A stretch of 64,000 nucleotides of DNA from Lamellibrachia columna (lineage: Eukaryota; Annelida; Polychaeta; Sabellida; Siboglinidae). Numbering within the stretch: position 1 is the stretch's first letter; each line of letters starts with the position of its first letter. Shown in pieces: positions 21,352 to 31,200 of the stretch. The translations under genes were made by a program, and so were the position numbers. The DNA lies in NCBI GenBank assembly GCA_963662155.1, contig OY759263.1, forward strand, positions 25,670,048 through 25,734,047. The letters are read 5' to 3'. The notes below the pieces were generated by a model that was given only the letters and a program-made list of their open reading frames with translations, was not told the origin of the DNA and ran no database searches.

Positions 21352-22053
21352 ATGGGGCCGAAGTCGCGTAAATACAGTGCTTCGAGCGACGACTCTACCA
21401 CGGCCAAACTTATGGAAATTTTGAGGGACGAATCCTTTATCGCGAACTTTGCGGAACAAATCGCCGATGTCGTTGCCCAAAAACTAAACGTACGACTCGA
21501 GAACATGGAGAGAGTGACTGCCGCCCTGACCACAAAAATACGCACACTGGAGGAGAAGGTGGAAACCTTGGAGGTGGAGGCAGACAGACGCGAACAGTAC
21601 ACGCGTCGTCCTAACCTCCGCATCTCCGGCATCCCAGAAACTACAAACGAAGTAACGAACGATCTAGTGATTACAACAATTAAGAAGATGGGAATCGATA
21701 ACTTAGGCGCTTCCGATCTGGAAAGAAGCCATCGCATCGGCCAGAAGACTGACAGTCGTGATCGCCCCCATAGACGCACGATCATAGTGCGCTTTCGTAG
21801 CGAGGCGGTAAGAGACGACGTGTATCGGTCACGAACCAAACTGAAGAACCACAATCAGCACCATCGAGACGAACAAGTATATATCAACGAAGATCTGACA
21901 TCGAAGAGGGCAGCACTAGCATACAAAGCTAGATCACTCAAAAAAGAAAACAAAATCAACGATTGTTGGACATATACAGGAAGAGTTCTCGTAAAGACAA
22001 ACACCGGAATGATCAAAGAAATCCACTCTGCAAAAGACTTGGACATGTATTAA
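21352..22053 (+). CDS. LINE ORF1 protein (coiled coil, RRM-like, C-terminal domain)
   Basis: The 233-residue protein would bind element RNA as a nucleic-acid chaperone. Residues 20-85 are charged and heptad-like (AEQIADVVAQKLNVRLENME, then LTTKIRTLEEKVETLEVEAD), a trimer-forming coiled coil in this family. An RRM-like domain follows (RRPNLRISGIPETTNE ... ASDLERSHRIGQK ... RRTIIVRFRSEAVRDDVY). The C-terminal domain has VYINEDLTSKRAALAYKARS. This is the Transposase_22/L1-type ORF1 architecture. The start at 21352 is the first ATG in frame and opens MGPKSRKYS, a usual Lys/Ser-rich start. It is notably less A-rich than ORF2. Confidence 0.85.
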   Translation: MGPKSRKYSASSDDSTTAKLMEILRDESFIANFAEQIADVVAQKLNVRLENMERVTAALTTKIRTLEEKVETLEVEADRREQYTRRPNLRISGIPETTNEVTNDLVITTIKKMGIDNLGASDLERSHRIGQKTDSRDRPHRRTIIVRFRSEAVRDDVYRSRTKLKNHNQHHRDEQVYINEDLTSKRAALAYKARSLKKENKINDCWTYTGRVLVKTNTGMIKEIHSAKDLDMY

Positions 22054-22749
22054 ATGGATCTGAACATTCCTTGTTCACTGTACACTGAACACCTACACCT
22101 TCTCGTAGACCGATCGCTTGGACAGAAGCCACAGGTAACACCACTAGTGCCAACTGCCAACATTTTGTGTAGTGGCATTATGTGGACCAAAGACTTAAAT
22201 ATATATTAAACGGCTCCGAACATTATTCTGAAATATTCTTGAACATTCAAAGTTGCTACTACTGTGCCTCTGAACATTCTAAGTGACATATGAAATAATG
22301 ATTATCGGGCCAGAGATTGCAGCATATTAGTTATAACACATTATATTATTAATGTATTCTGGCTTGAACAGGATCTCTCCTTATTCTTTTAATTCTTAAT
22401 ACTCCCCGAACAGTTAGTTCGATCGATGTCTATGATGTTTTTTTTTTCATACTTAATTTTGAAATACTCATTTTTTTCTTTTTCTTTGACAACAATTGTT
22501 ACACAGACAACGTTTATTATTATGTTTACTCATGTATGCATCTTCGTTGGTGCAGAATACATAACATCAAATTCGAATAACATCCACAAGAGCATAACAT
22601 TATCACGCTACAACACATACAAACATACGCACAATCAACATGAAACATTTTTAAATGATGCATATGAGGTATACAAGATATAATGTATCAAGAAATCACC
22701 TGACGCATATCATGCTGCACAGTTCACATAAGTAAACTATGAACACTAA
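22054..22749 (+). other. Inter-ORF region of the intact LINE
   Basis: There are 696 bases between ORF1 and ORF2, longer than the usual short spacer or overlap in bicistronic LINEs. The phrase tgaacattc recurs at about 22071, 22231 and 22274. A short frame at 22426-22683 has a hydrophobic start but no recognised motif. It could contain sequence that lets ORF2 be translated; nothing specific is visible. Confidence 0.5.
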
Positions 22750-25700
22750 ATGACATCGGATGAATCATTTCTACAGTATTTGGGTGGCTTACAGAACAAC
22801 TTTTTAAATAATATCTTAGATGATAATACAAATCAGACTAATGAATTAAATGAATTAAAACCCATACGTCTATCCTCATATTTTGATTCGGATGCATTTG
22901 ATGCTTTGTGTAAAAAGAACAAAAATTGCTTCAGCATAATAAGCTCAAATATACAATCTATTAATGCCAAATTTAGCGAATTAGAGGCATTCGTAGAGGA
23001 ATTAAAAACTGAAAATATTCAACTTAGTGTTATAAGCCTACAAGAGAGTTGTATATCTAAAAATGATGATTTCTCACACATACAGCTGGAAGGATACAAT
23101 TGCATTACACAGGGAAAAACATCCAGTAAAAAGGGAGGACTAATCATATACGTTGACTCAAAATATACATACGAAGTGATTCAAAATCTAAACAACTATG
23201 AACTTTGGGAAGGGCTTATTATTAAAGTAAGTGAAGGTGGTTTGACCAAACCAGCAATAATAGGAAATATTTACAGGCCTCCAAGGAATCTAATTGATAA
23301 CCTGAAACAGTTTATAACAGAATTTTCACTACTGCTATCATCCCTAGACCAAATACAACACAATGTAATTTTTGCCGGTGATTATAACATAAACCTGCTA
23401 AAGTTAAATGAAGATGAACTGATCAGTGATTTCTTTGATCTTCTTACATCACATAGTATGTATCCCCAAATTACACTACCAACTAGATTTTCAGAAAAAC
23501 ACGGTACACTAATAGATAATCTTTTCTGTAAATTAACAAAAACAATTCTAGAGAGCAGAGCAGGTATACTCATAAAACAATTCTCAGATCACCAACCCTA
23601 TTTTATCTTTATGGACACAACACAAAACAAACAATTAAATCCTAAAACAACTAAGATACACATGGAAACTAATGAAGCCTTATTAAAAGTTAAACATGAC
23701 ATTCATGCAGCAGACATTTATAGCAAAATGGATAAGAGTCCTAATGCTGATACAAATTCCAATTATAACCTTATAGATCAAATAATAGAAACGACTAAAA
23801 ATAAACACATACAAACCAAAGTTGTCAAATTCCACAAATACAGACATAAAAAATCAAACTGGATAACGAAAGGTATATTAAGATCAATTAAATATAGAGA
23901 TAAATTATACAAACAACTGAAGATGTTAGATCCTGATTGTGCACAATATACCACAAGTTGCACTAATCTAAAAACATACAACGTAATACTTAAGAAGAAC
24001 ATTCGTGAAGCAAAGAGATTACACTATGTACAACTTTTCGACAAATACAAATTTAATGCAGCAAATACATGGAAAGCAATTAATGAAATGATATCAAGAC
24101 ACAAATCTAGTACGCAATTTCCAACATATTTTAAACAAAATAACAAGGCATATACTAATAAGATTGACATAGCTAATGAATTTAATCATATCTTTACGGA
24201 AACAGGCCCTAATCTTGCGGAAAACATACAATGTACAACTGCAAATAATATCACTAAATTTCTCAAAAACAAGAATACAAATGGTTTCAGATTCACAGAA
24301 ATACAAGAGGAATCCGTATCACAAATAATCAATAACCTTCCAAATAAAAATAGCTATGGTTGTGATGGAATATCCAGCAAATTATTAAAACTTATTGAAC
24401 CAGATATAGTGAAACCTTTAACATTATTAATAAATCAAGTGCTGAACACAGGACAATTTCCTGACAAACTTAAAGTAGCAAAAGTTATTCCTATATTTAA
24501 GAAAAATGATCCCACATTATTCACAAATTATAGACCAATATCCCTTTTGCCTGTTATTTCAAAAGTATTGGAAAGAATTATGAATAACCAATTACTCATG
24601 TATTTTACTAATACAAAACTACTGTCTGATAGTCAATATGGATTCAGACCCCACCATTCAACTGAATATGCAGCTCTAGAAATAGTCGATAGGATCACTA
24701 CACACTTGGATAACAACCAATTACCCATCAGTATATTTCTTGATTTATCGAAAGCATTTGATACACTTGACCACACAATCCTCTTAAAAAAATTAGAACA
24801 TTATGGGTTGGAACCATCAGCATTACAATTACTAAAGAGTTACTTAACAAACCGTGAGCAATTTGTAAAAATTGATGACATAAAATCAAATGTCTTACCT
24901 ATAAACACGGGAGTCCCACAAGGCTCAATACTAGGTCCTCTGTTATTCATTATATATATTAACGATTTCTCACAAGCCAGTAATGTCTTTAAATTCATTA
25001 CATATGCCGATGATACTTCTCTAGTAAGTACGCTCGGGTCTTTTACAAATGGTACAAACAATCCAAATACTGAACATATGATAAATACAGAACTACACAA
25101 CATAGCAGAATGGTTAAAATTAAATAAATTAACATTAAATATCAACAAAACTAAATATATGATTTTTCAAATGCCAAACAAAAAGGTAACAGTACCAACA
25201 CTAACAATAGATGGTGTAAACATTGAAAGAGTCCAACATTTCAACTTCTTAGGTTTAATATTAGACACACATTTAAATTGGAATAAACATATTGAGAAAA
25301 TAGCAAATAAGTGTTCAAGGACAATCGGAATTATAAACAAATTGAAGCATGTCTTACCAAAAAGTATCAGAATTATACTGTATAATTCATTAATATTACC
25401 CCACATAAATTACTGCCTAATGATTTGGGGCTATCAGTGTAATAGGAAAATAAAATTACAGAAGAAAGCAATTAGAATAATATCTGTAACCAAATATAAC
25501 TCACATACGGAACCATTATTTAAAAGCCTCTCTGTTCTAAAGGTTGAAGACTTACTTAAAGTACAGATACTACGATTTTATTATAAATTCATACACAAAC
25601 AATTACCAGCATACTTACAAAGCTGGCCGATAAACCAGAATACACACATACATAATCATTTCACGCGTAAACACAACAAAATACACACATTTAGAACACA

Positions 25701-25893
25701 ACACGAATTTGCAAAAAAGTGTCTGAAATATAATTTACCACATATCATCAACAATACTCCAGACATATTAAAAGATAAGGTGACCACACACAGCTTACAG
25801 GGATATATATCTTATGCTAAAAAAATTATTATAAAAAGCTATGTATGCATATGCACCGAAGTTAACTGCTACACTTGCACGCATGGTCAATAA
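22750..25893 (+). CDS. LINE ORF2: endonuclease and reverse transcriptase, intact
   Basis: The 1047-residue protein nicks target DNA and reverse-transcribes element RNA. The EEP endonuclease occupies about residues 60-290 with all key residues: N67 region SSNIQSIN, E99 in SLQES, IYRPPRN, AGDYNIN (D211, N213), TLIDNLFC (D256) and SDH (279-281). The reverse transcriptase is at about 565-850: VIPIFKKNDPTLFTNYRPIS, QYGFRPHHSTEYAALEIVDR, IFLDLSKAFDTLDH (D665), NTGVPQGSILGPLLF and TYADDTS (YADD at 752-755). The tail carries LNINKTKYMIF and IEKIANKCSRTIGII. Length matches a complete Jockey/CR1-group ORF2. The coding strand is very A-rich. No RNase H domain was seen. Confidence 0.9.
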   Translation: MTSDESFLQYLGGLQNNFLNNILDDNTNQTNELNELKPIRLSSYFDSDAFDALCKKNKNCFSIISSNIQSINAKFSELEAFVEELKTENIQLSVISLQESCISKNDDFSHIQLEGYNCITQGKTSSKKGGLIIYVDSKYTYEVIQNLNNYELWEGLIIKVSEGGLTKPAIIGNIYRPPRNLIDNLKQFITEFSLLLSSLDQIQHNVIFAGDYNINLLKLNEDELISDFFDLLTSHSMYPQITLPTRFSEKHGTLIDNLFCKLTKTILESRAGILIKQFSDHQPYFIFMDTTQNKQLNPKTTKIHMETNEALLKVKHDIHAADIYSKMDKSPNADTNSNYNLIDQIIETTKNKHIQTKVVKFHKYRHKKSNWITKGILRSIKYRDKLYKQLKMLDPDCAQYTTSCTNLKTYNVILKKNIREAKRLHYVQLFDKYKFNAANTWKAINEMISRHKSSTQFPTYFKQNNKAYTNKIDIANEFNHIFTETGPNLAENIQCTTANNITKFLKNKNTNGFRFTEIQEESVSQIINNLPNKNSYGCDGISSKLLKLIEPDIVKPLTLLINQVLNTGQFPDKLKVAKVIPIFKKNDPTLFTNYRPISLLPVISKVLERIMNNQLLMYFTNTKLLSDSQYGFRPHHSTEYAALEIVDRITTHLDNNQLPISIFLDLSKAFDTLDHTILLKKLEHYGLEPSALQLLKSYLTNREQFVKIDDIKSNVLPINTGVPQGSILGPLLFIIYINDFSQASNVFKFITYADDTSLVSTLGSFTNGTNNPNTEHMINTELHNIAEWLKLNKLTLNINKTKYMIFQMPNKKVTVPTLTIDGVNIERVQHFNFLGLILDTHLNWNKHIEKIANKCSRTIGIINKLKHVLPKSIRIILYNSLILPHINYCLMIWGYQCNRKIKLQKKAIRIISVTKYNSHTEPLFKSLSVLKVEDLLKVQILRFYYKFIHKQLPAYLQSWPINQNTHIHNHFTRKHNKIHTFRTQHEFAKKCLKYNLPHIINNTPDILKDKVTTHSLQGYISYAKKIIIKSYVCICTEVNCYTCTHGQ

Positions 25894-26128
25894 TAAATAA
25901 TTAATCTAGCTGTACGTGTTAACGTTAATCTACACAAGCGGAAATATACAATAAATTCAATGAAAACGTACCAAGGTGGCTCCTATGAGAGCGACTTCTT
26001 TAGTCTTAATAGGAGTCTCCCAAATCCACGTTGTACTAAATATATTAATTAATAGGAATTACAGTTACTGTAATACTATGTACAAATGGATAAATAAACG
26101 ATTTTGTCTGTCTGTCTGTCTGTCTTAT

Positions 26129-26532
26129 GGAGTGAAAAATGCACAATATATACTCAATACAAATATTCAATCACCATATGTATAGTCTGTCATCCGAACT
26201 AAAACGCAGCCCGTACTTATTTATCTCGTCTTGATGACATGCCTTAAGGTACCCTTATTGTCCTATTTTGTAAAACGATTAACGTTTTTTAACTGCTAAT
26301 CATTGTTGCATGGACCCCCGTCTATGATAATGCGTTTCCAATCGGTACGCTGCATACGTTTGCCCATATAGTCTTGCTGGTGAAGATTCCACCTGAGAGT
26401 AACGGCTCTGACAACATTATGAAGAAGGGTGTAGCTACGAACCATGCAACAGGAAGTTCGATTTGAGTCCGAGACTGCGACAACTGAGTGTACGTCTGCG
26501 GTGTTCATAACTCGAGCCTTCTACCCACCGTC
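26129..26532. other. Upstream region of the first FREP gene
   Basis: About 400 bp between the LINE tail and the FREP start codon. No TATA box is evident within 100 bp of the ATG, and no other gene is seen. If the LINE insertion is recent, it sits in the promoter-proximal region of this gene. Confidence 0.5.
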
Positions 26533-28235
26533 ATGTTTTCACAAGCAACACGTCTCCTGGCAGTGTGTGTTATCGTGTGCGTCGATCATTTAACCCCAAC
26601 CGTGTCACAATGTACCACGAAATATTGCTCTGATGACGATAACGACAACGATGTCGGTGCGTTGGCTGCAATGGTGTCTCGCCTGCAAAACACCGAGGAA
26701 CGCCTGGAACAACAGCACCAGCAGTATCTAGCCTCACTAGAGGAACAGGAGAAACAACACCAAGACTCAATTGAACAGCTGCAGCAACAGTTCAATGGCT
26801 CAATGGAACAACTACAGGAATACGTGATTAAGCTGGAAAACACGATGAAAGAAAAAATATCTACACTTGAGGAAGGTATGATTGACATTTTTCTTACTGG
26901 TAAGTCGGTGGGTCGGTCGGTGGGTCGGTCGGTGGGTCGGTCGGTGGGTCGGTCGGTGGGTCGGTCGGTCGGTGGGTCGGTGGGTCGGTCGGTCGGTCGG
27001 TCGGTCGGTCGGTCGGTCGGTCGGTCGGTCGGTCGGTCGGTGGGTCGGTCCGTCGGTGGGTCGGTCGGTCGGTGGGTCGGTCGGTCGGTCGGTCGGTCGG
27101 TCGGTCGGTCGGTCGGTCGGTCGGTCGGTCGGTCGGTCGGTCGGTCGGTCGGTCGGTCGGTCGGTCGGTCGGTCGGTCGGTCGGTCGGTCGGTCGGTCGG
27201 TCGGTCGGTCGGTCGGTCGGTCGGTCGGTCGGTCGGTCGGTCGGTCGGTCGGTCGGTCGGTCGGTCGGTCGGTCGTGTACAACGTCAACTACGACAGGAA
27301 GCCCGTCTGCCACCGACTGCGCTGACCTGAAGAGGGAAGGTCACTCAGCCAGTGGTGTGTACGACATCCTTCTGGTCGCGGCCAATAAGACTATTAAGGT
27401 CTACTGCGATATGACGACAGATGGCGGCGGTTGGCTGGTAAGGCGGTCACATTTATAGTTTTTATATCATGGCGTCGTAGTTAGTATCCGCTTAAGGCGT
27501 ATTATCTATATTCTATAAACAAACCTGGCTTAATTATATTCAGTATGGTGAATTTATGTAGGTCAGATCTGCGCTGAAAGTATGAACTCCTGCATTCACT
27601 TACATAATACAATGTTCATCATAATTATCATCATCGTCAACAAATGTCCACCCGCGGTCCTTATGTGATGGCAAGTCTTGGTTCTGCACTAGGCTTGGCG
27701 TGCAGATCCTTGCTCGGAAGTTGGCGCAGAGGATGTAGTGATCATTTCCTATAAGTGTTAACTGTCACGTGTACGTGTTCGTTCTCACGCGATAGTGTTC
27801 GTTGTCACGTGTACGTGTTCGTTGTCACGTGTAGGTGTTCCAGCGACGACAGGACGGCTCCGTCGACTTCTACTGCGACTGGGCCAGCTACAAGGAAGGA
27901 TTCGGCGACGTGTCTGGCGAATTCTGGCTTGGTGAGTGAATGATTAATACTACATCCAATCAAACTGTTGGTATAGCAAGAAAAGAAAGAACCGATGATT
28001 TCGCTAATTCTGCACAACGATAAACACTAACGAGCAGAATTTCACATTGAAACAAATATTAGTTGCACAATTCGACATTCTACTTGAAAGGTGTTTCACA
28101 ATAAAACAGATATCGACTAGAAGGAATATATTTTGTGGTCGATTTTGGTTCCTCATCCGTGTGTGTGTGTGTGTGCGTGGGTCTGTGCGTGTGTGTGTGT
28201 GCGTGTGTGTGTACGTGTGCGTGTGTGTGTGCGTG

Positions 28236-28280
<45 letters not shown>

Positions 28281-31200
28281 GTGTGCGTGTGTGTGTGTGC
28301 GTGCGTGTGTGTGTGCGTGTGTGCGTGCGTGCGTGTGTGTGTGTCTGTCTGTGTCTCTGTGTGTCTGTGTGTGCGTGTGCGTGTGCGTGTGTGTCTTTTT
28401 TGATTTGATGGTCAAGAGTCATGTTTTCAAGCAAGCATTGCGAAACTCATGTACATGGAAATACATCAATAAAAAATTATTTGTGCATACAAGTAACCAC
28501 TTTTTGATTAGTGAAAATTTGTTTTTGAATAGGCAATTACCCTTCATTTATTGATGCATAGTGTTAAAGTTTAGTTAATTACCATCACACATGAAATTAT
28601 GACCAAAAACACGGTGTCATTGTGAAGGGGCCATCCGTCTTCACCCAGGATGTTTCATGTTATCGATCATGCTGCTTCAACGCAGAAGACAACACATTCT
28701 TTTGAGGTTATCCAGGGTGTCATGTCATGTGTGTGCCTTTTTATGTTTTCCTTCAACGTATGGGGCCTTTAATGTGAAAACTGGACGTTACTGTGACAAA
28801 AACGATTAAAGTTACGAGTAACGTTTTCAAAAATGTATTAAAAAACATGTTGCACTAACGATAGTTCACACTTTAGTAGATCGATATATAAGACGCAAGC
28901 AGGCAGCAACAGAAAGACAAAGCTAATTTGTTTTCGTTGAACGTTTACGTTGCAGAGATAAAATGTATTTGTTTTAGGCAATGATTATCTGCATGCCGTC
29001 ACTGCACAGAAACAGTACAAACTAAGAATCGACATGGGAGACTTCGAGGGTGCCACCAGATATGCTGTTTACTCGAACTTCGCAGTTTCCGACGAAAATC
29101 ACAAGTACAGACTTTCACTTGGTGCTTACAGCGGATCGGCAGGTGATTACGCAAAACGTGCACACCCGTATACGTGTTTTGTTCGTATGTGTGTAGCCAT
29201 GCATATATGTGTACACACATACGCGAACGCACACACGCACGCACAAAACACGTAATCATTTAGCTATACAATTCTACATTATTAACACGAAGCAATGAGT
29301 TTACATAATTCGGAGGAAACACGTTTTATTATCGAATTATGAAAGACAGGCGGTTCGTGAGAGTGAATCCGATGCAACAGTTCATTAGTCTCAAACTAAT
29401 CTCAACCGTGTGAAAACGATAAGGTTATATAATGTGGGAGCTAATTCTTCGTCGTCCACAATGACCTCACCCTAGAGGGATATGCCGTTGTTTCGCAGCA
29501 GGTTGTATTCCACGAATGCCCCAAGTCGTTCTCATAAATCAGGACGTTCTTCAGGTTCCAAGCGAATCTCGGCAAAATCGATAAAGTGCGCGCCCGTTGC
29601 TTGAAACCGAGAATAGAGACAAACGACTTTGACACACGTATTCTATCGAGATAGAGTTTTCACTAGTGTGCTTCTGGAGATAATTGGGCAGAAGTTCGCT
29701 ATCTGACCCAACATGAGCTCAAGCATGTTAATTTTTTGTTGGGCTTACGGTCTCATACTAAAATCTAATTTTGCTTCCTCTTAAGCTGAAAAGTTACACG
29801 ACAATATAACCATATTTCCAATTTCCATGCACGATTACATGTATAGGAGTAGTAACAGATCAAAATTCTCCTGCTTCATGTTGTATCTTCCTTACCGACG
29901 TATCGCTGCATGAGTAAAAGCAGTGTTGTTGAAACTACATTGCTACTTTGTGGTTTCTAGGCAAATGGATCTGATTTTTTTCTGATTATCACAGACCTGC
30001 ATGAGTGGTCCCGACCACCTGTAATGATCATATATGATATCCACTTGTCTTGACCACCACGATGGTTATGCACATGACCCGGGTCTCCAAAGACCATTTC
30101 TCGAAGTGATGTTTCGTTAGACTAAACATATTTCGCAATATGCATATTAAGAATAGTGCTGCGGGAGATACTCCGGTTACGGAATGTGGCGGAGTGCGGC
30201 GGAGTGCGGCGGAGTGCGGCGGAGTGCGGCGGAGTGCGGCGGAGTGCGGCGGAGTGTGACGAGTGTGGCGGAGTGTGGCGGAGTGTGGCGACTGTGGCGC
30301 AGTGTGGCGCAGTGTGGCGGAGTGCGGTGGAGTATTCGCGACAGCCGCACCCATTCATGGCAACCATACATAGTTGCTCACCAACGCTTTGGTTTGGTTG
30401 ATGCACCTGTATTCTGCACGGAGTTCATCTAACATCACCTGGTGACAGGTCGATGTAATTTCAACGTGTGAACCACACAACATACATCCTTGTTCTGTAG
30501 ACAACTCCTTGCGCTTTGTGAAGTACACATGTTGAATTTTATCTACAGTGCACTGGTGTTCCCGTGATCCCCAGACTTCCGGTACTTTATCTCGTAGGTG
30601 TACGCTTGTAACACGAGAGCCCAACGCTGCGTCCGTTGTGCTGCTAATGTTGGCAGAGTCGTCTTGGTGCCGAGGATCACCAATAATGGCTTGTGATCAG
30701 TGATAAATGTGAACAAGCGTCCTTATAGGTACTGATTGAATTTGTTAATTACATAAATAATCGTCAAAACGTCTATCTCCGTCCTCCATGGTTTAAGAAG
30801 ACACCGACGGTGAAGCATATATAACCAACCGTGATGGCTTACGACTGTCATAATCAATCAGTACCTGTTGTAAAAGCAGCAGCTCATTGCACTAGGTTAT
30901 GGCCTTGTCACATTTTTTAGTATTCACTTTTCCACATACGCGTCTCCACCACCAGTTGATGTATTGGACGTAGCACGATACATATACGGGTATGAGCGCA
31001 ACTGCTTGACGTCTCCTGGTGTTTCAACGTCTGAGATCGCTTTCAGCTTCTCAGATGTTGGGTTAATACCCTCCGCATCCACTCGATGTCCCAGATATTC
31101 CACTAATTTCATCCGAAACATGGAGACGTTCAAAGTGTCAACTTGCAAGCACATGACATGATCCATCCCTTCAAAATCTGATACATAACCGATACGTGGA

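Larger units (their letters stand above)
21230..26128 (+). mobile_element. Apparently full-length LINE with two intact ORFs
   Basis: ORF1 (21352-22053) and ORF2 (22750-25893) are both uninterrupted and co-directional. A short 5' region precedes ORF1 and a 3' UTR of about 230 bp ends in (TGTC)n at 26107-26127, a typical LINE simple-repeat tail. RT and endonuclease motifs fit the Jockey/CR1 group; finer placement (for example Daphne-like) is not certain. The 5' boundary is approximate and no target-site duplication was found by eye. Intact frames suggest recent or current activity. Confidence 0.8.

Noticed and set aside
27072..27458. Frame that runs from the GGTC array into FREP exon 2
   Set aside because: Exon 2 is real, but the array-derived N-terminus is not supported; the frame is an artefact of the stop-free repeat.
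30184..30335. CRISPR-like array
   Set aside because: It is a 10-bp head-to-tail minisatellite without spacers in a eukaryotic intron.
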